NCBI GenBank assembly: GCA_963921825.1
Contig: OY997588.1
Span: 9,376,001 to 9,440,000, forward strand
Direction: 5' to 3'
DNA from: Erodium maritimum
Taxonomy: Eukaryota > Streptophyta > Magnoliopsida > Geraniales > Geraniaceae
DNA length: 64,000 bases
Shown here: positions 45,703 through 58,182 of the stretch, in pieces
How the letters are laid out: each line of letters opens with the position of its first letter
Position numbering within the stretch: position 1 is the stretch's first letter
Translations under genes and position numbers: made by a program
Notes under the pieces: generated by a model
What the model saw: only the letters and a program-made list of their open reading frames with translations
Databases searched by the model: none
What the model was told of the DNA's origin: nothing

Positions 45703-48700
45703 ATGGCATCGTCCTCCTTTCTCAACCTCCAGGTACTCACCCACAAAAATTCGTTTCTTTTACTTCAATTATCAGCTCATTTTATCATAATTTTCATTTC
45801 ATTACTTTACCAGTGTGTTAATGTTGTTTCATCATCCACCTGTATTTTTCTGTATTCTAATGACTCAAATTGTAGATGAACTCAACTGGGTACTGTTTCT
45901 TTCCTTGTGGGAAACTATTATCTCCCCATTTATCTATACATCAAAAGATTACCATGAAGTTTGTTTGTGGGCTTTAGTTTTTGATCAATTGCCTGTGCAA
46001 AGTTTAGATGTTTTCATGTGGAAAGGAAATTAATTTACATCACTCATAGCTCAAATTTAACCCCCCAAATAAAGACTTTCCTGACATAATTTTGTGATTT
46101 TTTTTACTTGTTGAATACTTTTAACTAATTGTTTGTTCAGTTAATCTCCAAATTTGAATTGTTAGCAGGAATGATAGCTTTTATGAGGCATTGGTTCATT
46201 GTGTATTAAAGGGTATTCAGGAAAGGGGAAATGCCAACCCAATTTTATGTTTCTAATTTAATATTGCACATTTGCGGAATAGCTATAGTTTGGTGTTTAT
46301 CGATGATCATTTTGTTCTTGTTTTGGTATTGATGAATGTTTAACTTTTAAAACTGAGTGAGTTGAAACTGCAGGTTTCGTCACCTATTGGTATAAATTTT
46401 ACTAAGAAACCCTTACATCCTGGGTTGCTGTCCTCTCCACTACCTAAATCATTTCTTCAAATTAATGACAGACCAAGAATATTTCATTACCAACGAAACC
46501 CTGCTTCTCTTTCTTCAAGAGGCCGTAGAGCACCCATAGTAGCACAAGCAGGAAAGCAAAGTTGGGACCTCGGTAGGTTTTTGCAGACAATACTTTTTTT
46601 CAATGGACCACCATCTCCTGCTAAGGTTGGACAATATTACTATTCTGACTGACACCACATCGTTTGTTGAGATACTCCACCTAACAATGCAGTTTATATT
46701 TTTGTTCAGTTCTTTGAATTTTTGAATGAGAAACTATCCAGTCCATCACCTGCAGAATCAGCAAAGCCGATGGAAGCTTCTGGCATTGTCCTGGTTGCTG
46801 GAGCTACAGGAGGCGTTGGTAGAAGGGTGGTGGATGTTTTAAGGAAGAAAGGTTTGCCAGTCCGAGCATTGGTACTCTTCTGTTACCTTGTTCATTATAT
46901 GATCCCGGTTTTGGATAGATGCATGCCTATATTGGAATGTTTTAAGGACTAGAATAATTTTGTTTTGGTCTTTTCCATTTATTATTTTATGTCAGCTTAC
47001 TATTTTTCCTTGTATATTAGTTTATCTGTTGTTGCTCATATCAAGTCTCTCTCAGGTCAGAAATGAAGAGAAGGCAAGAAAGATGTTAGGGCCAGATATC
47101 GATTTGGTGAGCTACCTTCCTGTATCATGCTAATATCTTTGAAGTGTTTCTTGCACATGCATTTCCACTGAGTGATTTCCAATAACTACGCTCTTTTCCA
47201 AAAGTATTTTAGGCTATTTATTTTGTTCTGTTGCGTAGTGGTTATGGAATTGACAGGTTTCAATTTTATCTTATCTCCCTCATTTACTAACAGTCCAACT
47301 GATTACCTTTTAGTCCAACCATTTGCATGTTGCTAACCGTGACTGTTCTAAAAAAATGTGTCAGATTGTTGGAGACATTACAAAAGAGAGTACTCTGTCC
47401 CCTGAATACTTCAAAGGAGTGAGAAAAGTAATTAATGCTGTTTCTGTCATTGTTGGCCCAAAGGAAGGGGACACGCCAGACAGGGCGAAATACAGCCAGG
47501 TAACCTGATAATTCTTAAGTAATATGATGAAAATGATTAGCTTTTCATGCTAGTTGGATGGTTTAAACAAATCATGGTCATACAATCCATCACTTATAAA
47601 TTTGCTTGGATTATCCTTTAGGCATCTGATATACCACTATGGTTTGTTACAGGGAATCAAGTTCTTTGAACCTGAGGTGACCACCTGCCGTTTTCCTGGA
47701 ATCAGATTTGTTCTTTTTGTACAAAACTTAATTCTAGCTTATGGTTGTGATAATCATGAACTTTGTTTAACTGATGAATGCAGATTAAAGGTGACTCACC
47801 TGAAACGGTGGAGTACATTGGGATGAAAAACTTGATTAATGCTTTAAAGGGAAGTGTAGCACTTCGAAATGGAAAACTATTATTTGGATATGAAGGTACA
47901 TTGTTTTGTAGGTCAAATAAAAATGATCTCTCTTCCCCACTTACTCAACTGTTGCCTTCTTTGTTAAAACTTCTGGTATATATTTCTTTATTAAAATAGA
48001 CACAAACGACTGTTACAAAATCATGCTTGCATTCAAAATGAGACACTTATTCTCTTTCTTTCCTTGCCAGATAATAATCTTAGAGATCTCCCTTGGGGTG
48101 CACTGGATGATGTTGTTATGGGGGGAGTTAGTGAAAGCATGTTTCTGATTGATCCAAATGGTAGTGAAACTGGCGGAAGAACAGGAGTTTTTAAAGGTTT
48201 GTTTGTGAAAAACTCATGACTTGTGTGTCTATATTACAACTATGATTTCTATCTTTCTTTTGCGGTGAATTCACTTTTTTGTCCCTTCTTTTCTTAGGAG
48301 TCGTGTCCACTGCAAACAATGGTGGCTTTACTAGCATAAGAACAAAGGTGAACTTCATCATTACGTCTTAGTTTTTTCAATGCCTCGGGGAAATATAATT
48401 TTGAATGTAATGCTGCATATATATTATATACCAACCATTGAGATGTACATATAACCAGTGAGGCACATGAAAATGACATTACAGACTCCGGTGGGCATAA
48501 CAATCCCTAGGATCAGCATACAAATGAGCATGGCTCTTGCAGACCGCTTACACAACTAACAAATCATAACTACAACACCACTACTAACAGCGCATGAGAT
48601 AACCCAAGACAACAATTACAAAATATGCAAATACAACAACAATATATATTTTTAAATTTGTGAACCTTCTACTTAATCGACTTATAGATGTGAAAGAAAG

Positions 48701-51124
48701 TCAATTACTTCTACCTGTTTTACAGAACTTCTCATCACCTGAAGATCTTTCTGCTTATGATGGTCTGGAGCTACGCCTTAAAGGTGATGGTCGTCGATAT
48801 AAACTTATTGTTCGTACAAGCACTGATTGGGATACTGTGGGTTATACAGTAGGCTTTGACACAGTGGGAGGTCAATGGCAGTCAGTAAGCATCTAACCTC
48901 TCAATCTGTGGGTTGTGTTTGATTATCTGCATTCTCACCCAGTGATACATTTTCCTTTCATACAGGTACGCCTCCCATTCTCTTCCCTGAAACCTATATT
49001 TCGTGCGCGGACAGTATCAGATGCTCCGCCCTTTGACCCAAGCAATATTGTATCATTACAGCTCATGTTTAGCAAGTTTGAGTATGATGGGAAGCTGAAT
49101 CCAACTTTTGTCGAAGGTGCATTTCAGCTACCATTATCATGCATAAGGGCATATGTAAAGGATCCTCTTACTCCCAGGTTTTACCCTTTTCTTTCTGTAG
49201 TTGACCTATTAGCAAGTAGACATTTGATTTGTCGATAAACTATCTCTTGTGATTGCTTCATTTGCAGGTTTGTACATGTGGGCTCCGCTGGAGTTACTCG
49301 ACCTGAAAGACCCGGGCTTGATTTGAGTAAGCAACCTCCTGCTGTTCGGTTGAACAAGGAATTGGATTTCATTCTCACATTCAAGTTGAAGGTTTGATGT
49401 TATCTCCTAGATAAATATTCAACTTTTAGTACAATGACAAGTAGTGTGTTATGATTTTTTTTTCATTTACCCCATTTTAACCCTCACAAGTACTGATAAT
49501 GAAGACTTCTATCCAAAAAGCTAATTATTTTAAGAATCAACTGAAGCACAAAAAATTGATTGTAATAGGTTATAGGGATAATTGCAAAAAAAGTATCGTG
49601 TGCTTTTGCGCTTATCCAAAAAAAAAAAAAGTATCGTGTGCTATTCATTTTTTGCAAATCATATCCATATGTTTCAAAATGATGATTTTACCCTTGAAAT
49701 TTTCAATTTTAAAAAATAATAAGTAAGAGTATCTCTAGTCGGTGGCTGATAGCTAGCAGATAGGCATTGGCGACTGGCGGAAAGGAGCCGTAGGCGGGTA
49801 CGACCAAAACGTCAGCGGATAGCCGGCGGAAAAGCGCTGGCGAATAACTGCGTCGGTAAGCTTACCAACGGCTCTTTCCGTCGGCGCCAACGGAAATGAA
49901 GCTAAAACTGTTGTTTTTTTTCCTTTTCAGCCTCTTCACTGCAAAAAATATCTCTTTCAGCTGGCTGATACGAAAATTTACTAGTTTTTTATTCTTTCAG
50001 CCTCCTCCTTTCAGCCAACAACAATGTTAATGACTGGAGATGTTCTAAGAATAAGAAAATTAAGAGATGAAAATTTTGGGTTTCTTGTTACTTATCATTT
50101 CTTAAATTTATAATTTTACGGGTAAAATCGTTGTTCTGAAACATATTGATACAAAGTGCAACAAGAATACAAGTCGAGAGCATTTTTTTTTCCATTTTCA
50201 AAGAACAGGGCTATGGTTTGGGAAAAGCATACAGCACAAGATAATATTTTGCAATTATGTTAGAAGCCAAGCCAAATGAGATTCAAAGATGTATTAACAC
50301 AATTAATTTCATGTTGAAATAAGACCTGATGTTGGGCATTTGTTATCAGGGAGAGGATGTGATACGTGAAAGTGGAATCCCGTACACAATTGTGAGGCCT
50401 TGCGCATTAACTGAGGAGCCTGCTGGAGCAGATCTCATTTTCGATCAAGGAGATAACATAACGGTATCTGCTCGGTTAAAACTAAATCATTTTATACTGT
50501 CAGATACAAGATCATATGTTATGGACCTAGATCCAACCCATTATCAGTGGGCCCTATGCTTGGCCCATTATCAGCGCATACTTATGGGCTGGCTCTAGGT
50601 CCATAACATCATATAGTGCTGCATCATCTGTTATTCAACAGGAAATGATTTCTTCCATTACATCAATTAAGCTTTTGGATTGCACTTACTTGGTTAAGTT
50701 TGTAATCTTGTTATATAAACTACTCCCATAATCCATATCATTTATAGGGGAAAGTTTCAAGGGAAGAGGTTGCTCGGATATGTGTTGCTGCTTTAGAAAG
50801 CCCATATGCATGTGACAAGACATTTGAGGTTAGTTCCATCCCCAGTTTCAATTATGCATGCTTACTTGAAGTAACTAACTGCATACATAACTAAGATGCA
50901 TTGTATAGGTAAAGCTACAAGTGAAAGTATTTTAACTTGAGAAAATTTGCAATGACAAGAGAGTGATAATTTTGCAGGTTAAAAGTACAGTTCCATTCAG
51001 CGAGCCATTCACAGTGGACCCTGAAAATCCGCCTCCTGAGAAGGACTACGAAGTTTATTTCAAAACATTGAAGGATGGTATTACAGGGAAAGAAGCTCTA
51101 GAAAAAACTCCAACTCCAGTCTGA
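45703..51124 (+). CDS. Plastid NAD(P)-binding Rossmann protein with CIA30 domain (At4g18810-like)
   Basis: The protein combines an atypical short-chain dehydrogenase (NmrA-like) fold with an inserted CIA30 domain, a pairing also seen in plastid assembly and translation factors. Its exact role is not known. Fifteen exons (45703-45732, 46374-46625, 46710-46871, 47056-47106, 47365-47499, 47653-47676, 47784-47895, 48071-48196, 48298-48347, 48726-48884, 48966-49177, 49268-49391, 50350-50463, 50748-50828, 50978-51124) give 592 residues. The N-terminus (MASSSFLNLQVSSP) is Ser/Thr-rich and basic, as for a transit peptide. The cofactor loop is VAGATGGVGRR (G125-G131). The CIA30 part runs from LPWGALDDVVMGGVSES to about residue 440. 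The Rossmann C-terminal half then resumes with SGIPYTIVRPCALTEEPAGA and FEVKSTVPFSEPF. Match to the Arabidopsis protein is by recall. Confidence 0.9.
49575..50180. repeat. Outer foldback repeat in intron 12, split by a MITE
   Basis: Arms on both sides of the inner MITE match in inverted orientation: CATATGTTTCAAAATGATGATTTTACCC on the left corresponds on the other strand to a sequence starting AATATGTTTCAGAACAACG on the right, continuing through the ACCCKTRAAA core. It is older than the inner element. The terminal parts are not clearly paired, so its superfamily is open. Confidence 0.5.
49737..50045. mobile_element. Harbinger/Tourist-like MITE nested in intron 12
   Basis: This 309-bp element has inverted ends GAGTATCTCTAGTCGGT and, on the other strand, GAACATCTCCAGTCATT. 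TAA flanks it at 49734-49736 and 50046-50048. The interior is G+C-rich on the left (CGGCGGAAAAGCGCTGGCG) with a pseudo-palindromic TCGGTAAGCTTACCAACGG. It inserted into an older repeat. Confidence 0.72.
50514..50614. repeat. Short hairpin in intron 13
   Basis: About 30-base arms pair: ATGTTATGGACCTAGATCCA on the left and its near complement on the right (read ATGTTATGGACCTAGAGCCA on the other strand). A loop of about 40 bases contains two copies of CCCATTATCAG. It is probably a miniature foldback element; an intronic hairpin RNA is possible but unsupported. Confidence 0.55.
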
Positions 51125-54100
51125 TGTATATATGCACCAGCTGATTGCAGGTGTAGCATATAAATCATAAACCCGTCATGCTAATAACCTTTTGCAATAT
51201 CAGAAAGTACTTATACTTGTCGTTATTTTTTCCTTTTTACAGGTCCTTTCGGCTCAAGCTCATCAGTCACTTGTTAGTGGGATGCAGAGACATTAGAGAG
51301 TAATCAAAATTTTAGGACATTATCAAACTAAGGTATAAGAACAAAAGTTGTACTAGCATTTCCATTGTGTACATTTTCATATTGTACATAACAAGTAATA
51401 CCTATTTCAAAGCACTTGAGATTCTCATTTCACGTCTGCATCTCCTACAACAAGATTGTGATGCTCTGCAATTATGATCTCCACTTAATCTAATTGACCA
51501 AGAACACTCAAAAGATCAGTACAGGTTTAAATAATTTGAATTGTTGAAGCTCAAATTTGAAAAATGGGTCTTTAGATGGAATTGGAGACAGGTACAGGCC
51601 TAATACTGTTAAAGTCTTACACTCGGTTAATTATAAAAATATTACATCCGATTTTATTATAAAATTATTAATTATGTATTTGTAGACTTGTAGTTAAGCC
51701 AATCGGTGATGAGTTTTATAGCAAGGTTGATTGGACTCTTCATTAAATTGAGCTTGCTATCATGTGTGGGCGGGTGGATCATTCACGAATCTATCTACCC
51801 TAATCTACGATCTATCCATATTGTTGCAGATGAATAAAATCATTCTACTCGTATGCGGATGCATAGTTGATCGGTCGGACAAACGGATGGAATTCCACTC
51901 ATATGCGGATGGATAGTTGATCGGTCGGACAAACGGATGGAATTGATCACCTAATGTTTTTGTACACCCTTACTTAATAGTGATTAGTGAATGAGATGAA
52001 AATTAAGGCATTATATTCAGTACATTTAAAAGCTTGGATCATGGTCATTAAAATAGAATTCGAAGAAACGCTAAGCTGTGTACGTTACATTAATTTATTG
52101 GTTAATGTCAGCTGTATTTTTTTTAAATCAAAGCATGTGAAGTAAGCGAATCTGCGGGTTGGTTGGTTGATATAAATATGAGTATTTTTTCATCTCAATT
52201 AATCTCTGTAATTTATTGTTTCCCAATGTGATAATGGATAAGGATTAAGACATAAACAAAATGATTAATTAGAAAACATACGTCACGTCTTTGTCGACGT
52301 GTTACATGACGTTGTCACTTTCTTTTTGTTTTATCGGACATTTTACAAGCCAAAGTGAAAACTCGATTATGTTTTCTAGACTAATTGCATTAGGACCACA
52401 AACTCATCATTATAGTTTTTTTGATTCATGTATAAACAGGCAGATACAAATGTGTTCATTTAATTATTTTGTCATAACACTGTTTGTTTTAGAAAAATGA
52501 TAGAGAATAAAAAATGTCAATTTTATGTTTTTTTATTAAACATTTTGAAGCATTTTTTTTTGTCTTGAATGAATATAAAGTTAATTGTGCTACATAGGAA
52601 TGAAATATGTTTAATTAAAACAAATTAATTAGCAACCATGACTAAAAACTTAGGTAGCTCTCATTAGTAGGTCTTAGCTTTTGATGGCGAAAGCATCGAT
52701 TTTTTTCACAGGTATCGTCTCGGTCATCTACCACCATTCAATCACCACCACCACTACTACCATCTTCCTCACTTACTTCAGCATTTTGGCTCCGGATCCT
52801 CTCTTGACACACGGTCAGGGGAAGAGATCACAAGCAGTCTGTCTCCCACTAACGCTCATGATCAAGCACCACCACTTCTGCCTCGTTCTCCTTTTGACGA
52901 TCACCTGACCGCCCCAAGTGTCGCCGTCTCATCCTCCTTCTCCTCCAACAATCACTTGGCCGCCACCAGTACGACCGCCTCATCCTTCTTCTCCTCCGAC
53001 GATCACTCGGTTGTCACTTCGTCATCTTCGTCGCGAGCCTGCCTACTACGTATGATGGATCTGTGAGGTCTCACATCCCTTTTGTCTCCCTCCGATCATC
53101 CAAGCTCATCGGAGGCCCGACCCAGGGTCCGACATCGTGATGGTGACACATTTGATCACTTCGGACCTTCGTACAGGGACACTTCAACCTATCCGTTGGA
53201 TCAAGACCCTGACACTCATGATCAGAGTCTGGGAGATTGGAATTGCCAGTTGATCTTTTTAGTAGTAACATGTGAAAACTCGGCTCCCCAACTTCATCCG
53301 CGGGATCGATATCCTGACACCTCCGCTGGGATTCAAGGAGAATGGAGTCAGCAGCTACTGAGAATGTTAGGACATCACAAGGTGTCCCAAAGGAGCCGCA
53401 CACTGCCCCTTTAGACTCAGACTCTATCTGAACCCCAATCTCCTCATTTTATTAGGAATCTCCTTGACAGCTTGTTAAGACAACACAAGCCTGACTAAGT
53501 CAAGACAGAAATAGTTTTTTGGATCTCTCGTGTCACTCGTAGAATAATGCCAGATACTCAAAGTATACATTAGGAATAGTCGGCTCTTGTATATTTGTTC
53601 CTATGTGTTTACTAAATCACAAAACTACGATGATAAACAATATCGTTCTTTTTAAAGTCAACGTCCCGAATTTGTAAAATCCGAGACTGTATAACCATTT
53701 CTTATATTTCTCATTGTAATGATGAATCTTTGTCATGTTAAAAGAAATTAAAACAAAATACATCAAACATCGATATCATATAATATACATATTTTGCTCT
53801 GACCGATTGGGTGCCCTCATTTAATGTTTGGTATTTTTATTTCATTTTTAAATATGAAGCATGTGCAACTCCATTCATAAAATACTTATACAAATACTTT
53901 GTATGAAATTTCCCCAGCTTATTTATGGCTAACAGCTAGCATAACCTAAATGTCAGCTCATTTGACTTTGTAAACGTTTTTGGGCGGCCAATCATTTTCA
54001 TCATTTCTTCCGATCAAAACCTTTATGGAATCTTCCACTTTTATTCAACAATAGGCTTCTTAATTAATACATGATAATTGCTACATTTTATTATTCCAGC

Positions 54101-54556
54101 ACTGGATCTACTGATTGAAGATCCGGGCAATACATACTACTTTTTGATAACACAAATTTTATGCAACAGTACTAAGGATGATTTCATTATATTAGTGAAT
54201 TAAGATGTATCTATATATGGTAACATACTACGATTAATAAAAAGTCGCTTCTCTCTAAAATTGTATGGGTCCCTTTTTTTTGTAACGACAATCACCACCA
54301 TCCGTAGTAGTTTAGGTTCAGGCTACGAGAGCTGTCGGTAGATGTGTTCTCTCACCTTTCTTCATCGTCCATAGCTTTCCTCCTTTTTCTATATTTTATT
54401 TATTTTATGAGTTATACAAAGTCTATTTACAGTACACTAATATATAGACCATGTTTTTGTATTTTTCACTAATTTTTTTATTTTAATTAAGAAATTTATA
54501 TGATATCTGATAGAAATCAAGAAATGCCCTCAATATGTTTTGGCCATGAATGTTTG
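51125..54556. other. Gene-poor spacer after the Rossmann-CIA30 gene
   Basis: The first 300 bases are probably 3' UTR. Bases 52680-53420 are G+C-richer, with short tandem segments (CTCATCCTCCTTCTCCTCC repeated about 60 bases later as CTCATCCTTCTTCTCCTCC) and overlapping frames on both strands that match nothing recognised; they may be another decayed retroposon. The rest is AT-rich. No host exon is supported. Confidence 0.4.
51847..51946. repeat. Two tandem 50-bp units
   Basis: Units at 51847 and 51897 share TATGCGGATGSATAGTTGAT and GGTCGGACAAACGGATGGAA with about two mismatches. A recent local duplication without visible function. Confidence 0.88.
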
Positions 54557-55091
54557 TAGGGGTGGGCATTGGGTGAATAACCACCCAATGGAACTCTTTA
54601 CGAACCCAACCCGATATTATCGGTTTGACATATCTTGGAACCAGCCCCAACTCCAAAACCAATTTTTCACAGTGAAACCAACCAATTCACAGACCGGTTG
54701 GTTAGTGGTTTTAACCAACCAACCACTTTACTACATGTAATGTAAGTACAAATTTAGACACCAATAATCATACACATATTTCTATTTCAAGCCAAAACAT
54801 ATTACTATATTATCCAAAACAAAAGAAAAATGACATATAAGTCATCGTGTTCTATGTTAGCAATCCGTGTGACATAGAAGAGTGCTCATGGGTCATTCAT
54901 CTATAATAGATCAGTGGCTATTATAAAGCCACATGTATATGATGAACAATACCGGTTTGGTTGGTTAACCGATGGTTTGGCGTTTCAAGATCCAACAACC
55001 AACCGTTAACTTTCCGGTTTTGGGTTTTCCGGTGATGTTTTGGTTGATGGTGGTTGGTTTTAACGGTTTCAGTTTTTTTTGCTCACCCCTA
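54557..55091. mobile_element. hAT-like MITE with 8-bp target duplication
   Basis: This 535-bp element has inverted ends TAGGGGTGGGCA and, on the other strand, TAGGGGTGAGCA, flanked by AATGTTTG on both sides (54549-54556 and 55092-55099). The subterminal regions are rich in AACCAACC on one side and GGTTGGTT on the other. An 8-bp duplication and TAGGGGTG ends are typical of plant hAT elements. No transposase frame remains. It lies about 0.5 kb beyond the 3' end of the WRKY gene. Confidence 0.85.
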
Positions 55092-55584
55092 AATGTTTGT
55101 GTCAAGTTAATGTAATAAATAATGAGCTATTCAGAGTCCAACTAAAATCATTTTTATATATAACTGAATGAATGGTCAAATTCAAATGTATCAACTTAGA
55201 ACATTAAATGTTAAATTTTATTTTATAGGATGTTAATATGAACAAGAAAGAATATAGTTGATAATCATGAAAAGTTATGATTAAACTAAGATGGTGGTGA
55301 TGGACGGCCATGATATATACTAACACAACTACAATGAGATCACGACGGAGTCCTCGATTATGACTTTTATTCATTAAATACACAAAAATCAAGGAGAGGA
55401 AAATAATTAAAAAAGAAGAAGAGAAACTCAGAGTCGAAGTTTAAAAATGTATATGATGAAAAGAAAGGAAAAAATGTTAATTCTATCTTGTAGCGCACGT
55501 CACGGCCACAGTTGAATACAAACTCCCGCCTCGGCTTCGCGGAAAAAGAGACAAGTGGTAGGGGGACACGTGTCGGCCGATCCG

Positions 55585-56557
55585 TCAGCCAGTGGTCCCA
55601 CACCAAGGAGCAGCCGCACACCGCCGGCGCTCCTCCTCCCTCTCGAGCGGCCCCCGGCGGAAGACGACGGAGCACTCCGGCAACTCCCCCAGATCAGCGA
55701 ACAAGGACTCGTCCTCCTCCCTCATCGGGAAATACACGGCCTCCGACCCGGAGCCGGCGACTTTGACGTCCTCCGCGAAAACCGGGCTGTGGAGGAGGGA
55801 TGACGTCATGGTGTCCATGTCCCCGAACCACCTGAAATCGTCGCCAGCGGTGACGACCATGGGTTGTTCCGCGAACTTGTCTTGTTGTTCATCTTCTTCT
55901 TGTTGCTCTTGCTCTGGCTGATTAGGTTCAAGTTCAGGCTCGAACTTAGGTACAAGTTCGGGGAGGGTGGAGGGGTGGTGGTGGTGGGATGATCTGGAAG
56001 CGGGCCAAGGGTGGTTGTGGTCGGAGGAGTAGGTGATGAGAAGCATGGAGGGATCGGAGCGGCTCCGTTCAACTTGCTTTCTCGCCGGACACCCTTTGGA
56101 GCTGCTGCATCTGTAATATCCTCTGCAAAACCAACGATTAATCGATTATTAAGTAGATAATTAAATTAATTAGAAAGGGTGATACAGAAATGAAGATGAT
56201 GTACTAATTAATACCTGGGATAAGGAGAGCCTTTGATGGGTTTTTGACCGTATTTGCGCCAAGCCCAGGAATCAGAGGGAGGAGCGGTCTCGCCCTTGAG
56301 CCGAGATCCTCCTTGTATGTCTTTGATTGGAATTGAAACCAGCCTCTTCTGTACAGCTCGTCTACTGATCATTCAATATATATTTGGTTGTTAATTATTA
56401 ATGGACTCTCTTCCTCTATACATGAAATAGGTAGTTAAAGTTTGATGTATAGAATTAGGAATACGTACCTTCTTTTTGGAGATGGAGAAGTAGAGTAAGT
56501 CATCTTCACATCACTGAATACGCAGGAGTCGAGCTCGGCGTCGTTGCTGGTAAACAT
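55585..56557 (-). CDS. WRKY transcription factor, group IIe
   Basis: This nuclear factor binds W-box DNA in defence and development genes. Exons are 56557-56469, 56364-56215 and 56122-55585, joining to 258 residues. The single WRKY domain holds WRKYGQK at residues 65-71 and a C-x5-C-x23-H-x-H zinc finger (C85, C91, H115, H117). The intron after codons for PYP falls within Arg80, the position conserved for this group. The preceding stretch [20 protein letters not shown] and the finger context [16 protein letters not shown] are typical of group IIe (WRKY22/29/65/69 relatives). The C-terminal half is acidic, with Glu/Gln runs and FGDMDT, as in activation regions of this group; WRKY65/69-like is my best guess. 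The ATG is the only one in frame before the domain. Confidence 0.92.
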
Positions 56558-58182
56558 TTTAATTATGCGGTGAAGCTTTGGGAGGAGACTGAGAGTCTAT
56601 AATGGGATTGGGATTGGTGCAACTGCAAGCAACATAAAAAGGTGACCGGCCGGTAAGAGAAGAAATCGAACTGTTGTTGCTGGTAGTGTTGAGAGTGGCC
56701 GGATGGACAAGTTGATGAGGAGGATGAATTTAATAAGAGGACGTGCAAGCAGATGACAATTATATATATATCATCCCTTCCTCCCCAAACCCCAATCAAA
56801 CCAATAATGTGAAACAGATCCCTTTTTTTCTGTTTCTCTTTCTCACTAGAGAATATTTTAACGTCTTTGATTGATATATGCTCCCAAGGAGTAGAGAGTA
56901 CTGCCCTGCCCTCCATTAAAATGTCCGTCACTCCTTGTTACTGCCTACCTAAGCTACGGATTTTAAATCACTTGATATATATATATATACCATAGAGAGC
57001 TAGACTGGGCTTTTTGCTCCTGCCTTTCCAAGCTTCCATTATGTTTTGGGAAAACTCTAAAACCTTTCGTGTATGGAACTGGAACGAAACGTTGGCTTGG
57101 ATTAGGACGTGATAATAAAACGTTCAAAAAAGTTAGGAACCAGAGTTTCCCCTTCTGTTTTGACTTTGTATATATCATTTGTCATGTGAAGCTCCTATCG
57201 AATACAGCCATCTATAACTCTAAATTATTCTTCATCTGCCTTATGTGTTGCTCACTCGTTAAATATTGTTAATTGAATGCAATCACAAGTTAATGGCCTC
57301 TCTTTCTCTCCCTTCATTGAGAGCATGTATACTGATTAGATCACATGGTCTTTAATTTTTGTATCCATTATTATGGTATAAGGATCATGCTTATGCAATC
57401 GACAACGACTCCTTTTTAAAAACAAGATCAAACCATAGAAGAAGAGAATTGCAGGGAAGATGTCCCTCTGGTTAAATAAGAAGTCATTTTTGAACAATGT
57501 CAGCCAAGAATGAGTCTCCATCCAATATATAATCTGATATAATTTCGATTAAGTCATTTCAAAGGCTTTGTTACACTATTTACACAATTTGACAATTGAA
57601 ATAGTTTGTCGCAATATTCTTCATTGACTATTTAGATGAACGTGCCAAGGATTCAAATGAAGAATTATGGAACTTAGAGAGAAGATTTCGACTCACGAAA
57701 GGTCAAATTAGTAGTAAGCAGCATCAACCCCACGACCAAGAGAGCACAGCCATGAAATTAAAAGGATAACACTGCGTTTGAGAATAGTAACAGAGTCAAT
57801 CCTCATAAATCATCACACGAAGAGCTCATGACAAATGAAAAACCATGCAAATACTCAGCAACAATCCCTCTTTTCCTACTTCATCATACATTTGTATGTC
57901 CGCCCATCTCACATCTTATACAACAACATAACATGTACAGCAAAAGAAAATGCATTTTAATTTTTAAGAAACAATAAGGAGATAGTGTAAAAATCGAAAA
58001 TACCAGGTGCTGCCTCACTTGGCCTCTGTATCCTCCAAGAGCAAGAATTTATGCTGCTCATGCCTTCAATATTGAGAAGGTTTAAACCAGAATTCTCCCC
58101 CAACCCCAACCCCGTCTTCTTTTCTCTCGCTCCCATCAACCGCCAGGTATTACATATTATTATCTATTACACTCTTCTTTAC
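56558..58182. other. WRKY promoter and spacer to the kinase gene
   Basis: Bases 56558-56960 are the WRKY promoter and leader; TATATATATA near 56761 is a possible TATA element about 200 bases before the ATG. The rest is AT-rich. Bases just below 58182 are the 3' UTR of the kinase; a short frame at 57957-58139 there has no family match. Confidence 0.45.

Noticed and set aside
57957-58139. Short minus-strand frame after the kinase
   Set aside because: The kinase closes in frame at 58183 with the expected length of 380 residues. The downstream frame has no family match and is most likely 3' UTR.
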